Shown here: positions 45,681 through 57,596 of the stretch, piece after piece
Layout: each line of letters starts with the position of its first letter
Numbering within the stretch: the stretch's first letter is position 1
Source: Charina bottae
Lineage: Eukaryota; Chordata; Lepidosauria; Squamata; Charinaidae
Length of the DNA: 64,000 nt
NCBI GenBank assembly: GCA_023362775.1
Contig: JALMGJ010000003.1
Span: forward strand, 53,483,416-53,547,415
Reading direction: 5' to 3'
Notes under the pieces: model-generated
What the model saw: the letters and a program-made list of their open reading frames with translations, nothing else
What the model was told of the DNA's origin: nothing
The model's database searches: none
Translations under genes and position numbers: made by a program

Positions 45681-47733
45681 TTATGTTAGATTTTCACATA
45701 AAAAAGAAAATAGATATAAACTATAATCCTATATACATTTCCCTGGAGCAAAGTCTAATGGAATTCAATAGGACATATTTGTGAATAGGAAGGCAGAGAA
45801 CTGAGTTTTTTCAATGCCTATTTGCTTTTGCCTCTAGCAGCCTTGTACAAATAAAGCTTATGGAAAAATATATTTGTATACCAGTTCCAATTTTGCTTTA
45901 GAATAATGTTAAATATTGATTATACTTTGGTGCATATTGGCTGTGAGGCACTTTAGATTTCTGGTTAACAAGGATTCAAGGGCTTAAGAGATGATAATCT
46001 TGTCAAATAACAGGGACTCAAAGAAAAGAGTATTTCTGCCAAGCGTGATAGACATATGTGTGGAAGAACAAAATGCATGGTTGACAACTGGAGCTTATTA
46101 AATGAACCAACATTTGAATCCTTAGTTGAATAGGCAAGAATCTTACATGAACGAGGAAAATTGATGGATCCCATGTGTATAGTACTTTCTTGTTATACTA
46201 GTTTAGTGGCTGAGCTTTAAGGGATAGATTTAAAATAAAGAACATTTGGTAGGATTAGTGAGATTCATAATTGGATGTGGGATCCAACAGGCTTTTACTG
46301 TTTATGAGAGAAGTGACTTCTCCAGAGAGTGGACAGGCCGCTTGCCCAGAACATAAGAAACTGACACGGTATGGAATTGTCTTTGCTAAATGCAAAACAC
46401 ATGGGGATGCCTTTTCATTTTAAATGTTTTTGTGAACATTGAGGAACAATCTTGCAATCAGTGAGGAAAAAATGAATACCTCAAATAGGATTTGGCCTAG
46501 TGTTATGTTAACATTTCAGCGGGAAATAGATAAAACTTTTATCTTTCGTCCGGCAGAGTGTAATACATGCCTTACTAATAGGATTCTAGAATATAGCATT
46601 GCATAGTGATTTCACTGGATAGAATACTGTTGTTGTTTTTTTGTAAGTTAGGCTCTCTTCTCAAAAGTATTAAAAATAACTAGTTAAGTAAGATTTGTGG
46701 AACTAAAATTGGGCATTGTTGGTTGATAGAAACACACAGACAGATACATGCACACTGAAAAACAGTGTATTTACTGTATTGTACAAAATAACTTTTATTA
46801 ATTATAGCAATTATTGGGAGAAGGCTAAATAATTTCCACAGTGAAAATGTAGATTAATCTGTGTAGTATAATCAGATGAGGGAGAGGGTTCAAAATATCT
46901 GATCTAGCTGGCCTTCCCAAACCTTATGTCCTTCAGTGTCTTGGACCATGCCTTTGATAATTTCCAGCCAGCACAATTATTGTTCTGAGTTGTAGCCTAA
47001 TGAGCAAAGTGAGAGAAGGCTGATATAATCCAACCTCTCCTCAGCGCAGAACATTCTAAACTCAAACATATCTAAAGCTCTTTTGAAGATCCATCTAATT
47101 GTCTGCATTGTTGAAAAGTTCTGAAATTTCTCTCTTAACATTTCTTCTTAATGTTCAGTTGAAACCTGCCCTCCCATAACCATGAACATTAAATCGATAT
47201 TGCTTACCTTAGTTCAGAATGTACACTGTTGATTATGCTTAACACTGGATATCTGATTTAGACAGCATAATGTCTAAATCATGTTGTAATATCATTTTTA
47301 TCCATTGTAAAAAGGATATTAACGATGACTGGCAGGTTTTGAAACCACGTTTGGATCTGCTCTTGTTTTGATACTATTCAAATAAAACAAAGAACAAAAT
47401 AAAACCACAGAAAAATAGATACCTCTACAAAATGTGTATGTACTGTAGGTGTGCATAATTTCTGTAGCACTGAGCTGTTTCTTTGTGTTCATCAGGGAGG
47501 AGCACTTGTTTTGTCTGGTATATTTTTGCTTCCAGCTACAGGGGATGATGTCATGGAGGGAAGACATTTCAGATATTGAGAAATAGTAAGGAATGAAACA
47601 GGATTCTTAAGCCTTGGCACCAATTTTGACCCTTAACTCCCACCCTCCAGAATAGGAGAAAGCCGAGTTTTTAAAGGCTGAAAATAAAGTTTTAAGTCAC
47701 CCATTAAAATCCCCCACAAACTGAAAAAGAGGA

Positions 47734-47860
47734 CAGGAAAGGGGAAAGGAAAGGAAAGGAAAGGAAAGGAAAGGAAAGGAAAGGAAAGGAAAGGAAAGGA
47801 AAGGAAAGGAAAGGAAAGGAAAGGAAAGGAAAGGAAAGGAAAGGAAAGGAAAGGAAAGGA
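47734..47860. repeat. (GGAAA)n microsatellite
   Basis: About 24 GGAAA units. The minus-strand FPFLS-repeat frames are artefacts. Confidence 0.97.
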
Positions 47861-48385
47861 AGAACCCAAAATTTTGGTCCAACTAATTCTAGGACTATAA
47901 AAAGGATGTTAGGGAACTATCAGGGACACCGATTGCCCAGAGTGTGAATTCCAATAGTATGTATAATATGCTACAATCCAATAGTACAGTATGTTTGTTT
48001 GTTTCTTGCTTACAGTAATGTAAAGCAATAAAATAGAATATTTGGAAGAGAAAACAACAGACATGGATTCAGTAACGTGCTATTAAAGGAATGCTGCATA
48101 TTCTGTAAAATGAGGCAAAGGCACCTGGGACTGATTAGTAGTAAAGTTCACCAAACTTCAGATATATTTTTTTCTTTTTCTCTAAAAAGTGTACGGTAAG
48201 ACTATTTCCTGAGCTTATGTTGACAGAAATTCCCCCAAGGCTAGACCAAGAAAAGAAATATATAGCAAGAAATTGAGTACTCTGCAGAAACCTAATTAGA
48301 AGAGCTTTGCACTTCATTTTTAATATTATGGGAAGAGAGGAAAATCAGTGTTAAAGTGTGTTCTTTTTCTTTCCTGGTCTGTCTG

Positions 48386-48387
<2 letters not shown>

Positions 48388-48456
<69 letters not shown>
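48388..48456. repeat. (TTTC)n microsatellite
   Basis: About seventeen TTTC units. Confidence 0.97.
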
Positions 48457-48593
48457 CTTTCCACTTAGCTTTGATATCTATAGCTTTATTGAAGTTTTTA
48501 TAATTCATATGATTTACACTTCAACTTTTACAAATTAGACTTTTAATTCTATCTATATGCTTATTCATAGAACATTGTTTTACCTAAAAATCG

Positions 48594-48603
48594 GGGGGGG
48601 GGG
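48594..48603. repeat. G homopolymer
   Basis: A run of ten G bases, unusual in this AT-rich intron and prone to polymerase error. Confidence 0.9.
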
Positions 48604-48678
48604 AATAAAAGGTAGTAAAATCTTTGGGACCAGCCAGAGAACTCAGTCATCCTTTATGCATAGTGCTTACAAGGTGAT

Positions 48679-49170
48679 TGATTGATTGATATTTCTATAC
48701 CACCCAGCTCAGTAAAATTCTTGGCAGTTTACAGAAAATAAAAATCTGGAAAAAATATTGAAAAATTAAATGAGATGGTTGGCAAAACAATCAAAACAGG
48801 CAACACTTAACTCCTGAAGGCCTGCTCAGACATCAAAGTCTTGACCACCTTGCAGAAGGCTAATATTGGGGGTGCCAGGTGCAACTCTGGGGGCAAAGTG
48901 TTCCAAAGTGTGGGTTTATATAACAGTGATAGTCTGCCTTTGTGCCCGTGTCCCTTTCAGTTTCCTGCAAGCATGCATGCACTAAGATTCCACTTGGAGG
49001 AGATATTCCATAAGGTACCCTGGAGTCAGCAATATAGAGATTTACAGGTCAAAACCAGTCCTTTGAACTGGACTTGGAGATCTATTGGCAACCAATGAAT
49101 AGGTGTAATACTGGCAGAACTCTCACCCACCAGCAATTTGGCTGTTGCATTTTGCACCAAATCATTTCTT
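48679..49170 (-). mobile_element. L2/CR1-type LINE 3' region, degraded
   Basis: The order of segments ('atatttctataccacccagctc', 'cttgaccaccttgcagaaggc', 'gggggtgccaggtgcaactctgggggcaaagtgttccaaagtgtggg', 'accagtcctttgaactggacttgg') is that of the 3' untranslated region of an L2/CR1-type LINE read from the minus strand. No intact coding sequence is left. Confidence 0.6.
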
Positions 49171-49689
49171 GGGCTATAAAGGCAATGGGGAAGAAATGTC
49201 AGACTTGTGAGATTCTGTTAACATAACCTTACAGTAAAGTAGAATTAGTCCATCTGGTCATGCTTCCTGTCTGGACTACCTTGCAAGGCTGACATCAATT
49301 TTGCAAGTCTGAAAGTACATTTCTCCCCTGTCACCTTTACAGCCCAAGAAACTAGGGAGGTCCCCTTCTGAGATGTTTGCCATGCCCATATTCCTTTTGC
49401 GGGCTAAGCTGCCTCTTTTCTGACCATCCCCCTGGCTGTGGTTCTTCCCGTGTCTCCCAAGGTCATTCCCACATACTGTTACAGCAGCAGAGTGGATAGC
49501 ACTCCAACAGCAGTCCCAAACTGTCCTTAGAGCCCAGACTCATGTAAAGACACGCACGCCCAGTTACTAGTGGAGCAGCATCACTGGTCATAGCTAAGAT
49601 ATCCTGCACGATCACTTCTACCACCATCCTGTTGAAGCACCTGAAACTATTTGTGATAAGGCTACATCCTTGTCATTTCCAACCAGGTT

Positions 49690-49751
49690 TCACTAATGAA
49701 CCGCTCAGAATCACTCTTTGAGTGAGATGGGCGGTGACTAAATTTGAAATA

Positions 49752-49755
<4 letters not shown>
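49690..49755 (+). mobile_element. L2/CR1-type LINE 3' tail
   Basis: The sequence 'gaaccgctcagaatcactctttgagtgagatgggcggtgactaaatttgaaataaaa' runs directly into the (GATA)n microsatellite at 49756. Confidence 0.65.

Positions 49756-49799
<44 letters not shown>
49756..49799. repeat. (GATA)n microsatellite
   Basis: About eleven GATA units directly after a LINE tail. Confidence 0.97.
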
Positions 49800-49960
49800 G
49801 TGTATTCATCTACCACCACATTGTGTATGGATGTTGTTTTATTCTGGACAGACCTAGCATTCACCTCCAGCAGCCTGAGGCCAACATTATCAGTGATTTG
49901 GCCACCAGTGCCCCAAGCAGAGAGTGACGCAGAAGGCGAGACTAGCACCAAACTGCAGGT
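49800..49960 (-). pseudogene. L2/CR1-type LINE endonuclease N-terminal fragment
   Basis: The minus-strand frame reads VGLRLLEVNARSVQNKTTSI HNVVVDE. This matches the opening of the L2/CR1 endonuclease domain (LNARSVRNKT..IHDLI.DE). It breaks at the GATA microsatellite, before the catalytic TETWL motif expected next. Confidence 0.7.
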
Positions 49961-49989
49961 TGCCTTTCTCTTGTAATAACTAAATCAGT

Positions 49990-50530
49990 CTTTACTGTCA
50001 CTTAAGAGTCAACCTGGTGCTGGTTTTAACCTTTAAAGCCCTTCTTGGCATGGACTGGGTTATCTGAGGGACCGCTTCTCCCCAATTATATCAGCCTGGC
50101 CCTTTAGATCTGGCAGAAAGGACATGCTGTGGATACCATCCGCCAGGGACCTACATTTGATGGGTCCCAAGCAGTGGGCCTTCTCTGCTGTGGCACCTGC
50201 CTTTTGGAGCATTCTCCCCCCTGATATTCGGTTAGTTCCATCCCTTTTGATGTTTCAGAACTCCCTCAAGACCTGGTTATGCCACCAGGCCTGGGGATCC
50301 CAGGGAACCAGAGATCTGTTGAGATGGCTCCACTATTGAGGTGGATGTACTCATTCTTTCTCTGCCTGGGGTTTGTATATATTTCTGTTTTAATTAATTT
50401 TTTAATGTTGATTTTTATATTTTTAGTGGTTTTTATATATGTACTGTTTTTATCTGATTATTGTATGCCACCCAGAGTCACTTCCCATGAGATGGGCGGC
50501 TATATAATATATATATATATATATATAATA
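49990..50530 (+). mobile_element. L2-type LINE 3' end
   Basis: It contains the last part of the reverse-transcriptase ORF, a 3' untranslated region rich in TTTTA, the hairpin tail 'gccacccagagtcacttcccatgagatgggcggc', an AT repeat (50503-50533) and a final (AAAT)n. Confidence 0.75.
50124..50339 (+). pseudogene. L2-type reverse transcriptase, C-terminal fragment
   Basis: The frame reads MLWIPSARDLHLMGPKQWAF SAVAPAFWSILPPDIRLVPS and LLMFQNSLKTWLCHQAWG. The AFS..AP..WN.LP..IR....L..F...LKT.L pattern marks the C-terminal end of L2-type LINE reverse transcriptases. Upstream, 'LKALLGMDWVI' type sequence (from about 50034) belongs to the same ORF but has stops. Confidence 0.75.
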
Positions 50531-51790
50531 TATAAGTTGACAAATAAATAAACCCACAAAGTTCACCACCACCACTATTCACCTAACAGTGAAGCGAGGT
50601 TGCTGTCTGTGAGAACTTCAGCAGAGCTACTACTGTACTCTATGACTTCTATGTCAAACCTCAATATCGTACATGTCTGTCAAAACACAGTTCCCCAGAA
50701 CCATCTAATTCTTCTCACTTCTACCATCAAATCCCACTGACACTCCAGTCCTATCCATTGCTGCAGGAACCCACAGTTCATCCATTTCCAGCTCAGTTGC
50801 TTCCATTTCCTTTCATCAGGCATGCTGCTCTATTCACACAGCATGTCTTGAATATATCACCAGTTTCTCCATTAGCTCTTCCAAGGGAATAACTTCACCA
50901 GTCTTCCTTCTGCATCTCATCCATGGCAACCTCTTCCAGTGCTCAGACTGGCTTTCCCTTCATGGCCACTCATCTGGAAATGGGGGCCACCACGTTGTTA
51001 TTTGCAATCTAGCCACTGCAGCTTTGAAAGGAGATACGTCAGTTTATCACTTCTGTCTGTACTACTTATGGTTGAATTGAGCCCAGCTACTTGTCATCCT
51101 CTTTCTCCCCACTATTATTATATCCAAATAATAAATAATCCAGTCCTTAATCCAGTTTTTTCTTCTCTTCTGTTGCTCTCCTTTCCCTCTTCTATTTTCT
51201 GTTCCAACCATCTCCAGTTTGATCATCCAGCAGATCAGCTTTCCCTTTTTCACTACTCCAGAAATGTTTGTCTTAGTCTCTGTTCAACTCTGAACTACAT
51301 ACATCTTAATATAATCCACCACAGGACACGACAGTTGCAGAAACTGACCAGAAATAACTATGTTGCAGGTGCCATCATAATATCAAGAACAATCCTGTAG
51401 AGTATAGAGACTATTCTGGACATTGATTGATTGTGTTAATATTCCACCTTTTCATCTAAAGAGCTCAAGGTAACACTGTAATATCCCAGGCGACACAACT
51501 ATTCTGTGAAAATGTAGTTCGTTCAGTTTGTTAATTACAGAAACAAATACTGATGTGTCAGGGAATAATGCTATAAAATATACTTTAAACGTTTCCTTGA
51601 TAATTTTTATTTGTACACTAATGTTTGTGTTTTCTGAATGAGACTTTTCATATGACTAAACCCTAGCAATCAGCCCAAGACAGAATGGGGGGTTTGGTTA
51701 CAATTGCTATGGAAGGATGATTTGACAATGTGTCCATGACACTCTGATTGGCAAGCTGGTTATGAGCTGGATAAATAAGTGAATACCTAG

Positions 51791-52126
51791 GTAAAGGTAA
51801 AGGTTCCCCCCGCACATTTGTGCAGTCGTGTCCGACTCTAGGGGCCGGTGCTCGTCTCCGTTTGTTAGCCGAAGAGCCAGCGTTGTCCGAAGACACTTCT
51901 GCGGTCATGTGGCTGGCATGATGTGTGCGGAACGCTGTTACCTACCCACCGAAGTGGTACCTATTCATCTACTTGCATTTGCATGCTTTCGAATTGCTAG
52001 GTTGGCAAGAGCTGGGGCTAGTGCGGGAGCTCACTCCGTCACATGGGACTAGGGATTCGAACTTCTGAACTTGTGATCTTCAATCGACAAGCCTGGCAAC
52101 TTACCCGCTGAGCCACCATGCCCCCC
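51791..52126 (-). mobile_element. tRNA-derived SINE (Sauria-SINE type), antisense
   Basis: A 15-bp duplication TAAGTGAATACCTAG flanks it (51776-51790, 52127-52141). On the minus strand it has the same tRNA-like head (GGGGGGCATGGTGGCTCAGC), body and Bov-B-like 3' end (AGAGTCGGACACGACTGCAC) as the copy at 20734, ending in repeats of TTTACC. A few bases are missing in the B-box region. Confidence 0.88.
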
Positions 52127-55100
52127 TAAGTGAATACCTAGCTGGCTCCAAAATTGGACTCAAAGAGTGCTCATCAATGGTTCCTTATGAATTCATTTCC
52201 TATAGAAAGACTGACTAGTGCTGATACTACTTCTAAACTAGCTTTCAGATGAACAGTGGCTTTTGGTTATTTATCAAAGTGTCTTGAATTTGTGTGATAA
52301 TTTCAGATCCTGTCATTTTCTTCTGGCATCCCGTGTTTTAAGAATTAATTTCAAATAAGATTGTCTTGAATGTAAATGTTCACCTGTTTGCTTCCAAACA
52401 GATGAACAGGTTACCCTCAAGCATACACGCAATAGGAATGTGTATCCTTCTACAACTTGTGTGTGCTTCTTTTACCACAATTGCTGGGACCATATTAATT
52501 TAGATCAAGCCATATGTTAGAAACCGTTGCTTTGTTGTTAATTTAGTGGTTTGTCTGTATGCTGATTGGGGTACACAATACTGTATCATTGTTTGGGTTC
52601 TTTTAAAAGTTACAGTATGACATATTGTATGGTGCATATTTCCTTCACCAAAATGCACTTTTGCCACGATAGATTGTTCATATTGTATCAAACGCATACC
52701 ACTATGTGATGAAATACAGTACATGAATTGGCCATTCTTCTCTACTATTTTATACTACTATTGTTTTTCTTTTGTGTTAGCATTCAGTAAGTAACTACAG
52801 CACTTGATAAAGTGGTTTGAAGTTACAGGCAAGCACCACATCACAAACCATACAGGAATTTATTTGAGATAAAGTACAGATGGGCTGAATTCTGGATCTG
52901 ATCTTCTTCCTGATGAGATGGATGGAAGAAATATTGAGGCCCATTGTCTAAGAGAAGAATCTGACAGTCAAAGCTTTTCTTCCCAAACAACAACAAAGTG
53001 AGACAGTGTTCATATTGGAAACATCCATGTCTCTGTTGTGGTTGTATTTTACCCCCAAGTATAAGTAAAAGAGAAGTGGATTTCTGTCATTCAGTTTTAT
53101 ATCCTTTCAAAGTAGTTACCAATTACGCAGGCTGTGTTGTATTTTCTGTTGTCAGGAACATATTAAAGGGGACCAACTTGGTAGTGAAGCGTGAAAATCA
53201 CATACCTTAAAATGTGTGTGTGTCTGTGCACGTGTGCGCACACATGTGTGAGGACACATTTTTGGGCATGCATGCATATTTTTTTATTTTATTATGACAT
53301 TTGTATACAGCAGATTCGTACAGACTCTTGGTGGTATACATTTTAAAAGTCCAACAATAAAAACTGATATAAAACATAAAAAGTATAACATAGGTCACTA
53401 TAACAGCATATGGAGATATGTACAGTATGTATCTGTCTCTGCTCAATATATTTTGTTCCCTACATCCTAATTTATTAGGAAGAAAAAACTAAAGCAAAAA
53501 ACTATCCAGCATACTTCCCCCTGTGCCTCCTAAAAAGCATAGAAGTGTTAAGGGAGCAGCATGAGAGGTTTGGACCGGCCCTGCAATTAGACAGAAGAAA
53601 GTAGCTACTGTACTTTGGGTGGAAGATTGGGATGGGGGATGAAAGTCCTCTTTTGCTGTCCTCCAAGCAGCCACTATAGCCACTGTTTCACTGTGTTTAA
53701 GATGTGGCTCTGCCACTGTGGGAGGGCAATCAGATTGACAGATTGTGGGGTGGCTGTAGCATCTTCATCTACAAGCCCTTGCCGTTGGCACAACACAATG
53801 GGATTCCCTAAGAATAGTGTTTATAGAGTAGCTAGCTGGCTAGTTTGAACTTTTTCTAAGTGAAGAAGAAGGAACAGAAGGATATGACACATCAGTGGAG
53901 AAAAGGGACTCCTGGCACCTGAATTTCCAACAGTAAAGATCACAGTGTCCCTGAGCTTCACCCATTAAAAGATTGCAGCTTTTCTAGAGAGGAAGATACT
54001 ATTTTGCACAATGTTTCTCCTTTTCTTCCACCACTGAATGGGCACGGCCCTGGCCTGGCTGACCTATTCTAAGAGCCACATCTGCACAAATGATGATTGC
54101 CCAAATGGTTTCTACAAAACGAAACACATTTTACCCTCTAGCATTACAGAGCCAGTCACTCAAAAGAAGTGTAGACCCTGTCTAAGGGGGAAAAGGTGTA
54201 AGGAGGGAAGAGAGTCTTCAAAAGGAATCAGGGTGGGTGGGTGGGGGAATGCCCTTGATGAGATCAAGGGTCATAGTGACAAGTTTAAATATTTGTATAG
54301 CTTCCTTCCAGTCCTCATAATCATCACCTCCATCTCCTTATTTATCTTCCTCCTCTCTTTTACTGGTAGGAAACTGACTAACAAATAAGCCTTAAGTGAA
54401 AAGACTGTTGTAAATATAGTTAGAAACAGATAAATAGGAGGGTTAACAGTGATCGTTATTACCAAACTTGGAGTTTCTTTAATCAAGTCAAACTGTTCCT
54501 AGTGGGGTCCTGTCGAATCTTGCTGGCTATTATCTGGCAACTTTGTAAGAGAGTGTATTGCTCTGGTCAACTAAAACATAATTGAAATGTAAAAAATCAG
54601 TACAGCCTAGATATTGAGCTAATTCATTTCTCAGTAAGAAGCACATGGGGGGTTGTTGTTTCAATGGCTCCTGACATACTGTAACAAATATGTTTATGAT
54701 ATGGGATTTTGTGGAATCTCCCTTCCAGAAATGCAGTTTGCAGGGCATTACAGTGTATGAACATCAGAGCTCTTTGGAGTTGGTGGTGGTGGTCAAATTG
54801 AGCCATCTAGGAGGCTTATGAAAGTTGGTTGCCTAAGAAAACACCAGTAAAAATGAGGCAAAGCACATATCAAATATTTGTTGCCTGAGATTCTTCCTGA
54901 TAAAATCATACCCCATTATCATTTGTGCATGCACACAGAAGCCATAATGATGTAGCTTCTCCTCCAAGCCTTTTTTCCATTTCAAGATAAAAGGATCAAC
55001 TGACACACATCGGGCTAAACCTATAGGAAAAACAACAAGCCTTAGCCAAAATTTGAAGAAGTTAATCCATACGCAGGCTTTAAGTAGTCCTGCTTCCATA

Positions 55101-55505
55101 TGAAGAACAGCATTAGGCACATGCTGAGGCATTTGAAGACTGTGAAAAGATTAATAAATAATGATTTAATGGAGTACAGTAGATAATGGTTTTCAATTCC
55201 ATACAGGGAGAATTACAGCAGAAGAAAATATAGCTAAGGTATTTTTACCCAATAAAAATGCAGTGCTGTTAGAAATATGTCATTAAAAAGGTAAAATCTT
55301 CCCTATTTATATGTCTCTTGGAATATAATTATGTCCATGTCAATGCTCTATGGAAGAATTTTTAGTTATCCTGTACTTTTCAATCCACTTACAATCAATA
55401 AATAAAATTTACTTTTTAAAAAAGCTGTCATTTATGGAGCATTTTGTGCACTCGTGATGAGATGAAACTCAACTGATCATCTCTTTTCCTCTTTTCTGGT
55501 TCTAG

Positions 55506-55675
55506 GATTGTTCCAAACACTCTTGTTAGCCCACTGAAAGCTGTAGTTGCTCCTTCCCTCCTTCAGAAACACAGCTCATCACCATCACACAGCCAGTCTC
55601 CAAACGGGCATCGCTTCTCAGCAAATAAATTATATATGCCGTTTCCAAACCAATCTACACAGCAGGGACCACAAG
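55506..55675 (+). CDS. GLIS1: GLIS1 exon: Ser/Pro/Gln-rich C-terminal segment
   Basis: Joined in phase 2 to the 39106 donor it reads G-IVPNTLVSPLKAVVAPSLLQ, then KHSSSPSHSQSPNGHRFSAN and KLYMPFPNQSTQQGPQ, leaving one base (donor GTAACT from 55676). Human GLIS1 has SPIVSPLKG... followed by Pro-rich sequence at the matching place; here the long proline runs are replaced by Ser, Gln and Asn. Acceptor is TCTAG ending at 55505. The segment is probably disordered and part of the activation region. Confidence 0.92.
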
Positions 55676-57326
55676 GTAACTCTATACTGTATATTTATAG
55701 AAGGATGCACCATGCATAAAGAAATGTAAAACACATACACTAATCCACTCTCAGGGCCAAACTAAACATAACCACCAACGTATATTGAATGTTATATTGT
55801 GCCTTGACATCATTATGTCAGGCATAGTCCATCTTTGCCATTTTGTAATGTGGAATAAAAGATGGAGACACAGGAAGTGTAATGACTTTAGGCTCTATAG
55901 CCTGTTGTATTATTCATCATGGACAGGAAAGCAACATTAGGTTGCCGTTTTCAGCAGATCCTCTGTGTTTCTCATAATGTTTAGTTTTAAGTGAAATTCT
56001 GTATTTGACAGCAACTTGCATGATCCCAAGTGCTATCAGCTTGGGTTGATTATGGGAGCTGTGCTTCAATTATTGGAGTTGTCATTCAAGCTGATGAGCA
56101 CCAGCTTAGAGGAAACTGCTTTAGATCATTTGCTCGCCATGCTTTAGGAAGCAATATGGCAAATATTTTTGTTGTGCAAATATTTTATATTTTCGCATGA
56201 AACAGAAATAGTATAAATAGGGGCATTGGCATAATAGATTGTAGTAAATTGAAAATGGATTTTGTATTTTGTAATAAAAAATAGTAACCCATTTTTACTG
56301 GTAGAAGTAGCCACCCTTCATGAGATAATGTAGTGCAAATGAAGTACACATTTTGACACATTCAAATGCAGTAGCCACTTAAATGCAGATGTGGAAAAAG
56401 AGAACCCATGAAAGAGCAAGCAACCAGTGATGTCTTCAATTTTTCAAGGATGTTTTCTAGCATTGATGCTACAGTCGACTACTGCTATCTATCTGCAGTT
56501 CCAGATTTATCACAAATGGAGAAAACACTAGTTCAAGTGGACCATTTCCCATTTATTTCCTTTTGTGAACCTGCTTTTTGGACAGGTTTGCTAACTGTTA
56601 AATAGGCATGTACAAGGTATAGAATGTACATGAATGTACTGAGCCATTAATCAGCCAACCACATTTTCATTTGGTATATTTTGTGAACCCAGACCAAGTG
56701 GTCAGTGTGTCAGAAAATTTGATTGAGTATACCGTAAAACTAACCTGGGATAAGTGTGTGATATGAGCACAACTACAGAAACGTGGGCCAGTTGACCTCA
56801 AGCTTGGTTGACTAGAGAAATTTCCTAGTTTCAGGCCTCTGCAACTCAGGCAGACCATAGATGATCCCTGGATTTGTTCAGGGGCTTCAGAGTCTATCAG
56901 AGATATTGCTAATTTTCTGGAGCGTGCCAAAAGTTTGTGAAAACAGAGATTGTGTGTCTGGCTTATTAACAATACTTAATTACCATTAGAGTAATTTTGG
57001 TATAGTTTCAGTTATGTTTGTCTCCTGAATTGGTTATGGGAGTAGATTTTGTACTCTACTTTTTCTGCATAGAGGACCAGTTCAGACAATTTCTTCAGCA
57101 TGTAAGAAACTACATTACTGTATTGATAGTTAAATCATGGCCTTAAATACAGCTGGTTCCTAAGCTTCTGATTTATCTTTGTTCTTGTGGGGAAAACATT
57201 ACAAGATCAACAATCAATTTTTGAGAAAATATACTAGTAACCAGCTCAACTTCAGTTTCTCATATGAAACTGAACTGTTAACTCATATGAGAAATAACAG
57301 TTTCTCATATGAGAAACCTTTTAGAG

Positions 57327-57596
57327 CAGAGCTTTCCAAACTGTGTGTCACGACACAAAAGTGTGTCGCCACGCACAGTCTGGTGTGTCGCCACACAACC
57401 CGGAAGCGCTGATCATCATCAGCGCTTCCGGGTTTTCCCGCGGCGACACACCAACGGCGGCGCGCAAAAACCGAAAGCAGCAGCAGCGCTTCCGGGTTTT
57501 TGCTCGCTGCCGCAACGGCGGCACTTCCGGGTTTTCCTGCGGCAACACACCAACCGCCGTTGGTGTATCGCCGCGGGAAAACTTTGGAAAGCCCTG
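57327..57596 (+). mobile_element. hAT miniature element, 270 bp
   Basis: Ends CAGAGCTTTCCAAACTGTG and ACTTTGGAAAGCCCTG are flanked by perfect 8-bp duplications TTTTAGAG (57319-57326, 57597-57604). The core has 'cccggaagcgctgatcatcatcagcgcttccggg', a palindrome, and shares sequence with the copy at 15838. Overlapping open frames are artefacts. Confidence 0.92.

Larger units (their letters stand above)
39107..55505 (+). other. GLIS1: GLIS1 intron
   Basis: This 16.4-kb intron joins two phase-2 boundaries. It holds SINEs, LINE remnants, a Tigger-like element and several long microsatellites, listed separately. In 42120-43600, 46200-47700 and 52200-55500 I see no assignable feature apart from a short LINE-tail fragment near 53280-53400. 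Confidence 0.85.
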
